Assembly: GCA_026168455.1 (NCBI GenBank)
Contig: CM047426.1
Span: 39,366,175 to 39,430,174, forward strand
From: Theocolax elegans
Taxonomy: Eukaryota > Arthropoda > Insecta > Hymenoptera > Cerocephalidae
Reading direction: 5' to 3'
Length of the DNA: 64,000 nt
Translations under genes and position numbers: made by a program
The notes under the pieces: model-generated
What the model was told of the DNA's origin: nothing
What the model saw: only the letters and a program-made list of their open reading frames with translations
Database searches by the model: none
Shown here: in pieces, positions 34,572 to 47,226 of the stretch
Layout: every line of letters starts with the position of its first letter
Position numbering within the stretch: the first letter of the stretch is position 1

Positions 34572-35060
34572 AATGTTTATTTAAAATATATATTTATGGT
34601 ACGATTCAAAATACTTGTCGATTTCAGTTTGATTTCAGTTCTTTCAAATGCAGAAATTTTTTATATGTAATTTTTGTAATATTAAAAAAAATGTTTAATT
34701 AAAATTCAAAGAAATAGATAAAATAAGGGAGTTAGAATTAAAATTATTTATTTATCAGATAACAATTTTCAACAAGTTTGATTAGAATAACAATACTTGC
34801 GGGTTTTGACACCTTCTTGGTAACAATTTAAAACGTTAAATGACTCCTCTACCTTTTTTCACAAAAATATGTTAATTGACAACGAACATTTATGTTTTGA
34901 ACCATATTTCAAGTGTATTGGGAGTAAAATTTTGATTTGGAAGAATTTAGAGAATTCGTTGCGGTGCAGCGGTTGAAATTTCAGATTCATAAATAATAAC
35001 AAACTAAATAAGAGATAAAATTGAATTTATTATATATCATTGAATTTAATAATTACATAA
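34572..35060. other. AT-rich non-coding stretch
   Basis: No gene seen. An AATAAA on the minus strand (35026-35031) lies 30 bases past the stop of the candidate exon at 35061-35257. Confidence 0.5.
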
Positions 35061-35257
35061 TTAAATATTCGAATGTATTCCTAAATGTTCTGTAAGTAGG
35101 TGAATTACATAGAAGAAGGCCTTTTCAATTTTCTTCACTGCGTTTTCAACGCAATTAAAAAATTTAATGACACTATCTATTTTTTCAAAAATCGCTTCTT
35201 GACACTCCGTAATATTATTTAATTTTTGAATTATTTCTTCATAATGCGTGCACTTAT
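35061..35257 (-). CDS. Candidate terminal exon of an unknown gene
   Basis: On the minus strand a pyrimidine-rich acceptor (CTTTCTTTTTTAG) opens 65 codons ending in TAA, without an ATG. The peptide is charged and helix-like (HYEEIIQKLNNITECQEAIF, then KIDSVIKFFNCVENAVKKIE), consistent with a coiled coil. An AATAAA follows 30 bases after the stop. These three signals together suggest a last exon in phase 2. I recognise no family and see no upstream exon on that strand; chance remains possible in such AT-rich DNA. Confidence 0.35.
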
Positions 35258-36530
35258 CTAAAAAAGAAAGTTTATCGTCATTCTTAAAGAAACTTTATAA
35301 GATTGCTTTATAAATTTTGATGTTCATTTATTAATACGAAAATTTTAAAGTACAAGTGCAAACACAGATACAAAAGTTTTGCTGAACAAAACAACCTTAG
35401 AACAAAATTTTTGCTAAATTCATCATTCTAAATTGTGCAAATAAAAAATTAAAGTTATAGATATTTCGATCAAACCAATACTTTTTTAAAAATCGGTGGT
35501 CAACCGATTTTATTGAAAACTCAGTACGTTGTAATACTATAATAAAAAAGTAAGTGGCCAAAATTTTAGCCCTCTAAATTAATTTGATTAGCCGAGATAA
35601 TCACTATTGAAGTCGAAAAAAATAGCTATCTTTCGTCACTTTTTTGACATTTTTCATAGTACCACCAAAATTAGAGAAATTAATATTTTTTTATCTAGTC
35701 CATAGCAAATTTTTTTCATTACTATTTTAGTAGCTTTTAATTTAGCAACACTGAATTAGATTATTTAAAATCGATAATTTTTGCAAAGCCAAACATAAGA
35801 CCTTGTTTTTAGAATTTTGCTCATTTTCAAAATACTGTCAAATTTACAATTTTAAATATTTAAAAAAAACCAACGCGGTTATATTCGTATTAAAACAACC
35901 TTTCTTTTTATCTAGGGTTTTCTCAAAAAGGTTAATTTGGCTCAAGATTATGCTCATTCAAAGTGGGCCTAAAATGCAAAAAATGCGATTTTTAGCACTA
36001 TATGAACCCTTGCCGTTTCGATCTCAAAAAATTTTTTCGATTGAAATTTAGAGGAAAGTTAGTTCATACTATTTAACAAAAGTTTTCATAGGTTTACATA
36101 TTTGGGTCTATAACAACTAGGAGAAGTTCGAATTAGTAAGTTTGGTGAATATTATTATCGTAATATTAAAGAAATTTACGTACTATTTAGAAATCCAAAA
36201 ATTACAAATAACTGTAGAAGTAAACACCTGAAAAAATTGTACCTGATAGTTACATGATACAGAAAAAGCTTACAGTTAATTTTAAATTAATTAATCTACA
36301 CTCCGCAAAAAAATTAACGCAACCTAATTTCGACTAAAAAAAACGCAAATTCGAAGATCGTTATCTCAGGTAAAAATTGTCGAAGGGGAGTAAATTTTTC
36401 TTTTAAATTAAAAGTTGAAATCTCTACTTTAAGATAGCGGAACGCTAGTTTAGATTCGACGCTTCTCCCAACTTATCTGAACTTGAAATTCAAAATAATT
36501 GTTTATAATTATTTTAATTATAAAATGATT
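35258..36530. other. Non-coding stretch, probably decayed transposon sequence
   Basis: No coding exon is convincing on either strand. The 82-codon frame at 35803-36051 has no recognisable feature. The wording around 35430-35700 and 35890-36060 looks like old repeat, but no termini were found. Confidence 0.45.
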
Positions 36531-37112
36531 TATAATTCTGTTGAGAGCTTATTAAAGTACAATTCTCTCCCTTTATTTTGAAACAATTTTGACCCGATAC
36601 GATTTTTTTTCAACTATATTTTAGAGCATTTTAAAAAATGTGTTAAGAAAAAGACTCGACTTCATAAATCGATATCTAACACTAACGCATACAAACACAC
36701 ACGCACGCACACACACTTCAGCACATAAACGCATACGCATATAATAGCTAAACCCGATCGACTACCTCCTCGTGTTGCATATTGGGTTATTGGTTTCGCT
36801 AATGTCGATTGTAATATTAGTTTTGCACGGATACGAGACTTTCGATTTGATCAGAAACAACCAAGAAACAACATATGAATCCGTGTATATAGAATTTTCA
36901 ACCTACAATATCCATTTATGAAGCTGAGCCATTTTACACCGCTGATTCGATTGTAGAATGGACCGACATTAACAAATTTTTCAGAAAAAAGCACTTTTTC
37001 TTTATACATTTTTTAAAATGCTGTAAAATTGTCGAAAAAATCGTATCAGGCCACATTATTTTCAAATTAAAGAGGAAGCACTGTACTTTAATATGCTCTC
37101 ATCAGAATTATA
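36531..37112. repeat. Foldback element with ~125-bp inverted arms
   Basis: Left arm 36531-36655 (TATAATTCTGTTGAGAGC...) and right arm 36985-37112 (...GCTCTCATCAGAATTATA) are reverse complements with some substitutions. The interior includes a short CA/CG microsatellite near 36690-36720 and no coding frame. Confidence 0.75.
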
Positions 37113-37117
37113 AAAAA

Positions 37118-38015
37118 ACCGCTGCTAATTGATACGTAGCTTCCTTGTACAATGCTTATTTCTGTTTTCGTATTAGAGTGCAGAGCAACTAATGCGTAAA
37201 ATGAAAATTCTAATTTAGTTTTCATATAATCATGATTGTTTATTGAACTTGATAGACGATTAATATTTATTAATGTACAGTAAATTACATTGCTTATCTT
37301 GTTTTGGTATTTTTATTTTAATAGTTTTTACATATTTTGGATATTTAAACACTGTAAATAACTAATAAATAATTATAAATTACTTAATTTGACGGTACCA
37401 TAATTGGATATCCTATTTCGACGTTTAACCAATAATTTTTACTTATTTATAATTTAGTTACTGATTAACAATGCTCACAGCATCAACAAGATTAATTTTA
37501 AGTAAGAAACTCACTTACATCTATAATGTATAATAAATGATGTCACCCTGTAGATTAGAAACTTGCTAATTAATGGAACAAATTTGTGCAAACTCAAAAT
37601 CTCCAGATATCTCTAAAAACTACTCCAAACAATATACAAAATGATGGGTTGAAACTTAAAATCGGATGATTTGATTCTAAGATATTAGCCATTGAAAAAA
37701 CAATGCAAAAATTTTCAAACTCAAATATCTAGAAAACTATTTGCCCTATATAGCCAGCCAAAGAACTCATCTAAAGTAATGTTGATATCCGATTTTTCCC
37801 AAATTTGAGATTTAAACAATAATAAATAATTTTTTCATATTTTAAATTCTTAGTCGAGAACAAAGAGTAATTAAGACTTGAAATTTTTACAGCATAAAGT
37901 ACATGATATTATCAGTATTCACAATTCTTTAGCTGAGCAAACTTTAAACCAGGAAAAAGATAAATTTATGCTTTACAAATCGAGATTGTAAAGCGAGGAA
38001 GCAAAAATTTGCTCC
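37118..38015 (+). repeat. Dispersed repeat related to 58885-61640
   Basis: It starts with AAAAAACCGCTGCTAAT and TAGCTTCCTTGTACAATGC and ends in GCGAGGAAGCAAAAATTT. The middle part (37550-37800) aligns with 60725-60965 at perhaps 75-80% identity, for example AGCCAGCCAAAGAACTCATC in both. This is an older transposon family with GGAAGC-type ends. Confidence 0.6.
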
Positions 38016-38129
38016 GGACTGGATAAAAAAGTTTTAATTTATCGAATTTTGGTGCTACTTTGAAATGTTCAAAAAAAACCCCGATCACCTGCACCCTAAT
38101 CCCCAGTGCAGCGTGACACAACAACATAA

Positions 38130-38645
38130 AAAGTATTCAAATTGATTCAACCCGGACGGAACGACATCAAAATATGAAAAATCGAGGTTTTGGCCAGATA
38201 TATGTGTTGATTTTGCAAATAAAAATGTATTTGATTGGATTAATCCGGCCGGGGAACGAACTGAGAAATATTGATAAAATCTACCGTTTGGCCGTTTGTG
38301 TGTGGATTCTACACATAAAATGTATTCGAATTTGATCAACCCGGACCGGGAACGAAATCATAAATATGAAAAATCGAGGTTTTGGCCAGATATATGTGTG
38401 ATTTTGCAAATAAAAATGTATTTGAATTGGATTAATCCGACCGGGAACGAAATGAGAAATATGAAATATCGACGTTTTGGAGAGTTATAGTGTGATTTTA
38501 CACATAAAATGTATTCAAATTTGATCAACCCGGACCGGGAACGAAATAATAAATATGAAAAATCGAGGTTTTGGCCAGATCTATGTGGATTTTGAATAAA
38601 AATGTATTTGACATTGGATTAATCCGGCCGGGGAACGAACTGAGA
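38130..38645 (+). repeat. ~189-bp tandem array, truncated by a gap
   Basis: The phrase CAACCCGGACCGGGAACGAA recurs near 38150, 38338 and 38527, giving a period of about 189 bp. Each unit is built of two related ~94-bp halves (the other half has GGATTAATCCGGCCGGGGAA). The array runs into 100 N, so its true length is unknown and could be large. Confidence 0.85.
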
Positions 38646-38745
38646 NNNNNNNNNNNNNNNNNNNNNNNNNNNNNNNNNNNNNNNNNNNNNNNNNNNNNNN
38701 NNNNNNNNNNNNNNNNNNNNNNNNNNNNNNNNNNNNNNNNNNNNN
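38646..38745. other. Assembly gap (100 N)
   Basis: Exactly 100 N, falling inside the 189-bp tandem array on its left. Assembly probably failed because of the array. Confidence 0.98.
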
Positions 38746-39678
38746 AAGCCGCTGCTAATAGCTATTAGCACGTCGCTTCCTCGTACAATGTTTTTATCTA
38801 TTTTTGTGTAACAGTGCTTTATGCAACTAGTGTGTGAATTGCATTTTTGTACATTATTGTAATTGATACTTGAACACGAATGACTTGCAATCACATAAGT
38901 CTGTAAATATTTTTTACAACACAAATTGCTAATTTTTAAATTAAACTACTTGACAATCAATAATGGATTTTTCTTTTTTTACAAATTTTCTTTTCAAGTA
39001 ACATTTTAAGCACCGTTATAAGTTTGCGAAATCGTATCTTACGCGCACTGTTTTGAGAGTATAAGAAAGTAATTTGCTCTCACGTAAACATTTGCAAATT
39101 GAAGAAAGCTGAAGCGGCAATTAAATAAACAATCAAATCATCGTAAAAAGGAACTAACAACTGCTCAAGTTAAGCAATTAAAGTATGAAATATATTTAAT
39201 TAAATTATGAAAAACCCTCATTGTATCTGAGCTGAGAAATAAATTAAATTAAGTATACCTTTTTGACTAAAAAATTAGTTTATAAAAAACTATTAAAAAA
39301 TTTGTGAAAAATAAAAAAAAACACTTTAATTATCCTATCGAAAAAATCGAGGTAGATATCCACCTTTTTGGGGTTTTTAAAATAGATCCCTGTAATTTGG
39401 CTGTCACATCTCATTACAGTTTAAATCTATTATCCATAAAACGTTTGATTTTTCAAACTTCATTAGAGTTTAAAATAAATTGGGTTATATTTCGAAGTAA
39501 TTTTTATTTTTCAGTTATGCAGTGAAATAAATTAAGTTTTAAATAAAATCCAGAAAACTTTAATAAATTTTTAAAAATAAAATCCAGTAAAAATAAAATT
39601 TGGCTTTTTCGATTGTTAAATCCAGATTTATTTACATTTTTTTAAAATAAACTTTAAATAACGTAGGTAAAATAAAAT
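38746..39678. other. Repeat end and non-coding stretch
   Basis: 38746-38860 (AAGCCGCTGCTAATAGC, GCTTCCTCGTACAATG) is another copy of the terminal repeat found at 58885. The rest shows no gene. Confidence 0.5.
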
Positions 39679-39967
39679 AAATTACGCAGGTATACAAAAT
39701 AAAAAACAGTATAGCAGCTACGCAGATACTCTTTATCTCTGTGGCATTCAAATTGATAATGCTTGGTCTGTCGTTGTTTGTAATTTCATTTCTGCGTTGA
39801 TTCGATACCTGGAATAAAATTGATTTTAAAGAAACATACCTCTCTGGTAATTGAATGTCCATCTCGAAAGATGAAAACCAACTCTTCCTAACTTTACATA
39901 CAGATTTTAATTCTGTAGGTGAAAGTCGGTAAATACTGAAAAAAAAAAATTCAAAATTTCTTGCCAC
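39679..39967 (-). other. Unassigned minus-strand frame at the 3' part of copy A
   Basis: The frame gives IYRLSPTELKSVCKVRKSWF and then a hydrophobic C-terminus, with no domain I recognise. The equivalent in copy B (45561-45746) lacks its first part because of a ~70-bp difference. It may be a remnant of a second transposon gene or a by-product. Confidence 0.2.
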
Positions 39968-40224
39968 GCGTTTCTAGAGACACGACCTGTGTGATCTCCG
40001 TCACAAACGCGAAATTTTGAATTACGAAAATATACATATTAAATAAAAACATTATTAAATTAAAGTTAAAGTAAAATAAAAAATTATAAACATTGCTAAA
40101 ATAGTTAAATATTTACTAAAACAGTAACAAAAATACTATAAGCCCAAGCGGAAAAAATAATAACTAAGAAAACGTAAGAAGCAGTAGCATAACGTGACGA
40201 TACGAAAGTAATCATAAAGAAAGG

Positions 40225-40645
40225 TAACATTACATCTGTTTTTGGATACTTTTACGTTTTCTTACTTTTTCTTGCGTTTTTCATTTACTATATTTTTTAC
40301 GTTTTTCAAATTTTCCCCTTATGATAACTTTTTTTTAGTTTTTTCAGGGTTTATTAATTCGTAACAAAAGATAATAAAAAATAAGAAAAGGTACTTAAAT
40401 ACAAAAAAAGTAAGAAAAAGTAATTGAACATAACTACAAGTAAATAAATACAAAATAATGTAGTGCTTTACTTTTTCTTATTTTTCTTTACATTTTGGTA
40501 TGTTTTCTTATAATTTTGTTTTGAAACATAAATTTTTAATTATGATGCATATTGTAAAAAAAGTAAGGTGAAGTAATACAATATGAATAAATGTCATAAA
40601 ACGTAAAAAATGTAAAAAAACGTAACAAGTGTCCAAAACAGATGG
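40225..40645. repeat. MITE-like insertion of low-complexity TTACGTTTT sequence
   Basis: CATCTGTTTTTGGATAC at the left and its partner GTGTCCAAAACAGATG at the right form terminal inverted repeats of about 17 bp. The inside is built of TTACTTTTTCTTACGTTTT-like phrases on both strands. The same element sits at 46044-46495 in copy B, which has an extra ~55 bp of that sequence. Confidence 0.6.
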
Positions 40646-41248
40646 AATCTTACGGTATCTATTCTTTTTTTTACTATTTTTTACTTTTTCTTAATTTTTA
40701 TAATTTCCGTTTGGGAGCCTTAAAACTAAAAATTCTTCATATTAATAAACAAATACATATTATTTTTAATAATAAGAGTATGTCGGACCCAAATTACAGA
40801 GATCTACACGTTTCAACCCAAACATGATGTCCAAAATTAATATTGAATTAAAAATTCGAAAAAATTATTTACGATAAGGGATATGATAGGGTAGAATAGC
40901 TTAAAACATAAGAGAGGGCCTGACGGATTTATTTTTTAAGAAAAAATGACTTTTTTAATAATAATTAAATATTAATGTTTGGTTGGTAATTTTAAGTCAT
41001 AAAGGCATAAACTTTCACTCCAAACATCGTAATTAAATTCTTGATTTAAAAATCTGAAAAATTTGGATTTTTAATTAATGGATAGGATTTTTAAAAAATT
41101 CATTCTTTTATTTACAACAAAATATACAAAATTACTGTTTTTTGAGTCCAACATTCTCTTACATTATTTTTTGATACTGTGTGCGTAAAGTGGCACTTCA
41201 CGCATTTTTAAATTCTGTAAATGCCATTTACGCACAATGTATAGAAAA

Positions 41249-41376
41249 ATATTGTTCGATACACGTGCGAAAGGTGATTCTCGACTCGTGCGAGTATCAC
41301 CATCGCTTCGCTCGGGCAATAAACCCGCACTCGTTCAAGTATCAACATTTTTGCACTTGTATCGAATTATACTATT
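41249..41376. repeat. Small palindromic MITE-like element
   Basis: ATATTGTTCGATACACGTGC and GCACTTGTATCGAATTATAC form the inverted ends, with the core CGCTTCGCTCGGGC. Same family as 22031-22152. A copy is at 47099-47226. Confidence 0.65.
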
Positions 41377-42189
41377 AAAAAATTATGCAAATTAATTAAT
41401 AAATCATTATTCAATTATTAAGACCAATAAAGTATATACTTATATAATATGCAGTAAGAGAATAAAATAGGCATTTTTTCCCGCGGGTTACAGGTGCAAT
41501 AGCTCATATGCAAAAGAGTAATCCCTTTTCACTCCCCAAGTGTATATAACAATTTTCACCTAAATCATCTTGAGAAAGATCACTTTATTTTACAGCAACA
41601 ACATTTAATATTTTTTTCTTTTATTGTTATGAATTTCAATTTGCCTTTTTTATTAGAGTTGTTTGGCATCAAAAGTTTTAGAAATAGTAAGTCTTGACTA
41701 AAAATATTCTGGTTACAATTTTTAGCGGTAACGTAAATGCGAAGGCTAAAAAGTGAGTCTGGGACTGAAAATTGACTGCCGAAAGCAAAAGCTTACTTTA
41801 TTTAGAGAATAAAATACAATTTTTCTCCCGCGTTCGAAGTCAATAAAGTGGACTGTTCGGTTTTGAATGAAAAATAACAAATCTTATGACACAACAGTAT
41901 CATGATATACTGTTCTTTTATATACTATTCTATTTAATTTGTAAATTGTAAAATTAAATTTATTAAATTAAGTGTACCAAAAAATCTTACAATATTGAGA
42001 AAATTGAAATAATTTCTAAATAAATTGTTGTCGAATAAAGTAGCCTTTCAAATTGTCAGGGTGACAAATTTTATGTGCATCTCAGAAGTAAAAAGCGATT
42101 ATTTCCTTGAATGAATTACTGCTTTCGCTAAAGTTTAGACAGCAACTTTTATCTCGATCATAAATGCCTATTTCACACTTTAAATGCAT

Positions 42190-42990
42190 AAATAACTATT
42201 AATTATATACTGAAGAACCCTCCGCCACCCCCACTGTGTCACGATTTATCGTAAACAACAATGGTCTTCAGTAAAACATGTATAATTATACCCATTATGT
42301 ATTATTCACTGCATAGATTCTTTATATTCATTATTTATATGATACATTATAATGACTAGCATTTTACACAAAATACTTGTGCACAATATTATATTTTGAT
42401 ATTAATATCATTGAATATTAATGTTTATCTTGGAAAAATATAATACATATATTACGTCCAATTTTTCATAGCTTATGATAATATGCAAATAATTTTTTAA
42501 CAACTACTAGCATGCAATTACAAAGCTACAGATCTACAATACATTTCATGCAAAACAAATATGAAACTATAATTATCAGTAATTATTAATAGTATACTGA
42601 AGAACCCTCCGCCACCCCCACTGCGTTTCGATTTATCGTAAACAACAATGGCCTTCAGTAAAACATAATTATACACACTATGTATTATTCATTGCGTAGA
42701 TTCTTTATATCATGATTATTTTTATGATATATTATGACTAGTGTTTTCTGTACACTAAATATTTCGGCACTTATTATATTTTCACTACATTGCGCACTTA
42801 TCACATAATGGAATATTAGCGTTTATTTTGGCAAAATATATTACATAAATTACGTTCAATTTTTCTTATGACAATAAACAAATAGTTACTACTACTAGCA
42901 TGCAATTAAAAGCTATATATCTACAATACATTTAATGCAAAACAACCATGCAACATGCAATTTATCTTACTATAATATAAATAAATACTT
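42190..42990 (+). repeat. Two tandem ~405-bp units with a conserved stem-loop
   Basis: Unit 1 begins at about 42190 and unit 2 at about 42595, each with TACTGAAGAACCCTCCGCC followed 45 bases later by the complementary GGTCTTCAGTA (or GGCCTTCAGTA). The units are diverged outside the stem-loop. The same pair is at 48057-48840 in copy B, directly 3' of the nuclease/protease gene. Confidence 0.75.
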
Positions 42991-43019
42991 GTCAAAGTAA
43001 GTATGCAATATTGAATTAT

Positions 43020-43959
43020 TCATTGACTTGGAAAAGGTATCGGTTTTTTAGATTGTATTATTTTAGCAAAATGTTTCCTCATTTTCACAGTATTTTTGCT
43101 GTATCGTATCAAAGCAGGTTCTTGACCTAATGCAATTGCAGTTACAAAAGCAGCTGCATAAATGCCACAGCTGCAAGCATCGGGTTGTTGTGTAACTGGC
43201 ATTATGACCAAATCTAATTCAGAAATGTTAGGGTATCGTTTACTTAAGTACTGTCTTTCTTGCGGATGAAAAAATTCTATCTCTAAGCGATTCAAACTAT
43301 CATAAATAAACACATTAGATCCGTCAAAATACGTGCATATCCAATGAGGATAATCGTGACCGCCTACAATTTGTATGTGCTTTATTACTGGTGAAATGTT
43401 TAGCAAATCAGTATAAACAAAATATTGCACAGGATGAACGTCAAAAGTTGGTAAATATCTTCTAACAATTTGCATAAACAACTCGACGTCATCATCTTGT
43501 AATAAATAATTCAATTGGATGACACTCGACATAACTTTATGAGCATCTATTGATAAATTACAAGAGTTAATTATCGCTACTTTATCATCGTAAGTTAATT
43601 CATGCCAGCTTTCAATATTATTAACTAATTGCTCTTTGTTTTTTCTATATTGTTTATGTTTTCGAAACACTCACTTTTCATACTACTAAACATCGTGTGT
43701 TGATCTTGAAATTTACATACAACAATATCGGAATTTAACTTACTCTTCTCAATTTCTTCATCAGCTCCTATTAAATCAATTTTAGTTACTTTCATGCGTT
43801 TGATACAATTATTTTATTTTTTCTTATTTTTCCTTTGTTCTGACAAATTTCTTTTTTTTTTGTTTGTTTTCTTGAGCTAGTAAAATGTAAGGAGGCTCTC
43901 TTATGGGCATGTTTCTACACACTCGACTGTCAACAATTTCGGGAAGTAAACAATTCATG
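43020..43959 (-). pseudogene. Ulp1-like protease end of the transposon protein, frameshifted copy A
   Basis: 216 codons match the C-terminus of the 527-codon frame at 48871-50454, including PHWICTYF, FIYDSLNR and QQPDACSCGIY. One T is missing in the run at about 43660 (GTTTTCG here, GTTTTTCG in copy B), which breaks the frame. Homology resumes upstream to 43959 and then ends. It has no transposase or YqaJ part, so it is dead. Confidence 0.85.
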
Positions 43960-44924
43960 CCTCTCCTAGGGGTTGTGGGAACTTTATATTTTTTATCTAA
44001 TGCTTTGCCGTTTAATATACTAATCAAGTTGTGATCAATTTAAAATCACGTCATTACAAAGTTTCGATAAAATTCATGTAAATTTAATTTTAATTGTTAA
44101 TTTCTAAAAGTGATTAATCAAAACTTTGCATTAACTTCAGCTTAGCCTTTTATACATTTCAGTGGTCAATTCTGCAAGTTTGGATCAGTCCCGCTAGCCA
44201 ACGAAATATGAAGTTTAGCCAAACATAAACTTTATGTAAAGTTGAGATAAAGATAACTTTTTTTACGCGGGGAGTCATGCAAGTATTGACAGTTATGTCA
44301 AAAAATACAATAAGGTAAATAACTTCGAAAATAAATTTCTCTATCGCGTTGAGTGTTTGTATACATGTGAGGCAAAAAGATTCTCGACTCCTTCGGGTGC
44401 GATCGTCATATATAACTGTATATTGCACCGCAAGAGAGAGAAAGTAGATTTTTGCTTCGTGTGACGTTTATACTCGAACAAAACGGTGGTACGAGTGAGA
44501 CAAGAATCTTTTTCTATCCCTTGAAGCGTATACTATTTTTTAATATAACAAGAAATAATTTTTGTCAACGTTGGGCAATAATCTGTACATCAGAAAGTGT
44601 GTCGCACGCGCACTACTTGAAAAAGGAAGGGATTTACAACTTATCCTCGAATTTCTTATTTCAATAATAGCATAGAGTAATACGAGGTGAACATCGAATA
44701 GAAAAAAATAGTTTTGATTATTAGATAAACCTACTTGTAAATGCTGTTCTCTAGTAAAAAGTTTGGAAGTCAGATATAAAGGGGAATACCAATATACAGG
44801 CTACGTAATACTCATAGATAAACAAATCATAAAAAATAAATTTTGTAATTCGCAGTTGTTTAAAATTAAAAAAAGTTTTTTTTAAATATATAATTAATAC
44901 TAATATGGAATATAAAAATATTTT
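43960..44924. other. Non-coding stretch between the duplicates
   Basis: No gene seen. 44330-44545 contains a decayed relative of the small palindromic element (GCTTCGTGTGACG, GCGTATACTATTTTTTAA). Confidence 0.4.
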
Positions 44925-45376
44925 CACCCTAATCATCTATAAAGTCCACTTTATTGACCTCTATGGAGGGACTAAAACTGCATTTTATTCCCTTGATTAT
45001 TTTATTCCCCATAGACTCACTTTATTCCCCGTAGACCCACTTTATTCCCCGTAGACTCACTTTATTCTCCGTAGACTTACTTCTTTCTTTGAGCACTTAA
45101 TTTAGCCTATTTCCATTTATATAAATTTAAATTTTTTATACTAAAATAAATATACTAAAAAATATTACAATATTGAAAACAAGTAAAAATTTATAAATAG
45201 ATTGTCGAATAAAGTGTCCTTTTAAATGATCAGGGTGAAAAATTTTATATGCACTTCGGGAGTAAAAGGCAATTATTCCCTTGGATGAATTACTGCTCTC
45301 GCTAAAGCTCGGGCAGCAACTTTCATCCCGGCAATAAACGCCTATTTTACCCCCTAAGAGCATAAATAACTATTAT
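44925..45376 (-). repeat. Dispersed GGAATAAAGT-family repeat, minus orientation
   Basis: Reverse orientation of the family at 16650. It contains four tandem 20-bp units (TTTATTCCCCGTAGACTCAC type) at about 45000-45080, then CGAATAAAGTGTCC and GCTCGGGCAGCAACTTTC. Confidence 0.75.
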
Positions 45377-47098
45377 AGAAAGTAAAATTGAATTTTAACA
45401 ACTTATTATCCTGTTTAATAAGTTTTAAGTTATTATTTCTTACTTAATAAATTATATTAACGATTAAAAAAGTTATTTTTACTTTGCAATAAGCAAAAAA
45501 TAATTGTATACATTTATATTTTATTTAATTATATATAAGCTTAATATTAATTATGTTTTATTAAATTACGCAGGTATACAAAATAAAAAACAGTATAGCA
45601 GCTACGCAGATACTCTTTATCTCTGTGGCTTTCAAATTGATAATGCTTGGTCTGACGTTGTTTGTAATTTCATTTCTGCGTTGATTCGATACCTGGAATA
45701 AAATTGATTTTAAAGAAACATACCTCTCTGGTAATTGAATGTCCATCTCGAAAGATGAAAACCAACTCTTCCTAACTTTACATACAGATTTTAATTCTGT
45801 AGGTGAAAGTCGGTAAATGCGAAATTTTGAATTACGAAAATATACATATTAAATAAAAACATTATTAAATTAAAGTTAAAGTAAAATAAAAAATTATAAA
45901 TATTGCTAAAATAGTTAAATATTTACTAAAACAGTAACAAAAATACTATAAGCCCAAGCGGAAAAAATAATAACTAAGAAAACGTAAGAAGCAGTAGCAT
46001 AACGTGACGATACGAAAGTAATCATAAAGAAAGGTAACATTACATCTGTTTTTGGATACTTTTACGTTTTCTTACTTTTTCTTGCGTTTTTCATTTACTA
46101 TTTCTTACGGTTCCTTACGTTTTATTATATTTTATTACTATTTTTTACGTTTTTCAAATTTTCCCCTTATGATAACTTTTTTTTAGTTTTTTCAGGGTTT
46201 ATTCATTCGTAACAAAAGATAATAAAAAATAAGAAAAGGTACTTAAATACAAAAAAAGTAAGAAAAAGTAATTGAACATAACTACAAGTAAATAAATACA
46301 AAATAATGTAGTGCTTTACTATTTCTTATTTTTCTTTACATTTTGGTATGTTTTCTTATAATTTTGTTTTGAAACATAAATTTTTAATTATGATGCATAT
46401 TGTAAAAAAAGTAAGGTGAAGTAATACAATATGAATAAATGTCATAAAACGTAAAAAATGTAAAAAAACGTAACAAGTGTCCAAAAACAGATGGAATCTT
46501 ACGGTATCTATTCTTTTTTTTACTATTTTTTACTTTTTCTTACTTTTTATAATTTCCGTTTGGGAGCCTTAAAACTAAAAATTCTTCATATTAATAAACA
46601 AATACATATTATTTTTAATAATAAGAGTATGTCGGACCCAAATTACAGAGATCTACACGTTTCAACCCAAACATGATGTCCAAAATTAATATTGAATTAA
46701 AAATTCGAAAAAATTATTTACGATAAGGGATATGATAGGGTAGAATAGCTTAAAACATAAGAGAAGGCCTGACGGATTTATTTTTTAAGAAAAAATGACT
46801 TTTTTAATAATAATTAAATATTAATGTTTGGTTGGTAATTTTAAGTCATAAAGGCATAAACTTTCACTCCAAACATCGTAATTAAATTCTTGATTTAAAA
46901 ATCTGAAAAAATTTGGATTTTTAATTAATGGATAGGATTTTTAAAAAATTCATTCTTTTATTTACAAAAAAATATACAAAATTACTGTTTTTTGAGTCCA
47001 ACATTCTCTTACATTATTTTTTGATACTGTGTGCGTAAAGTGGCACTTCACGCATTTTAAAATTCTGTAAATGCCATTTACGCACAATGTATAGAAAA

Positions 47099-47226
47099 AT
47101 ATTGTTCGATACACGTGCGAAAGATGATTCTCGACTCGTGCGAGTATCACCATCGCTTCGCTCGGGCAATAAACCCGCACTCGTTCAAGAATCAACATTT
47201 TTGCACTTGTATCGAATTATACTATT
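47099..47226. repeat. Small palindromic MITE-like element, copy B
   Basis: Same as 41249-41376, carried by the duplication. Confidence 0.65.

Larger units (their letters stand above)
39679..43959. repeat. Transposon-derived segmental duplication, truncated copy A
   Basis: This aligns with 45563-49810 almost base for base. It has a ~70-bp extra block at about 39940-40010 and a ~30-bp shorter TTACG-rich part. It ends abruptly at the codon for the Met in FYMNCLLPE of the protein in copy B; beyond that point the sequences are unrelated. Confidence 0.9.

Noticed and set aside
34299..34670. 123-codon frame
   Set aside because: GC-rich low-complexity translation without any domain; no splice or start evidence.
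38130..38645. CRISPR-like array
   Set aside because: Units are long (~189 bp), diverged and contiguous, and the genome is eukaryotic; it is a satellite.
43824..44027. 67-codon minus-strand frame as a separate gene
   Set aside because: It is the frameshifted remainder of the YqaJ-Ulp1 protein joined to unrelated sequence at the truncation point.
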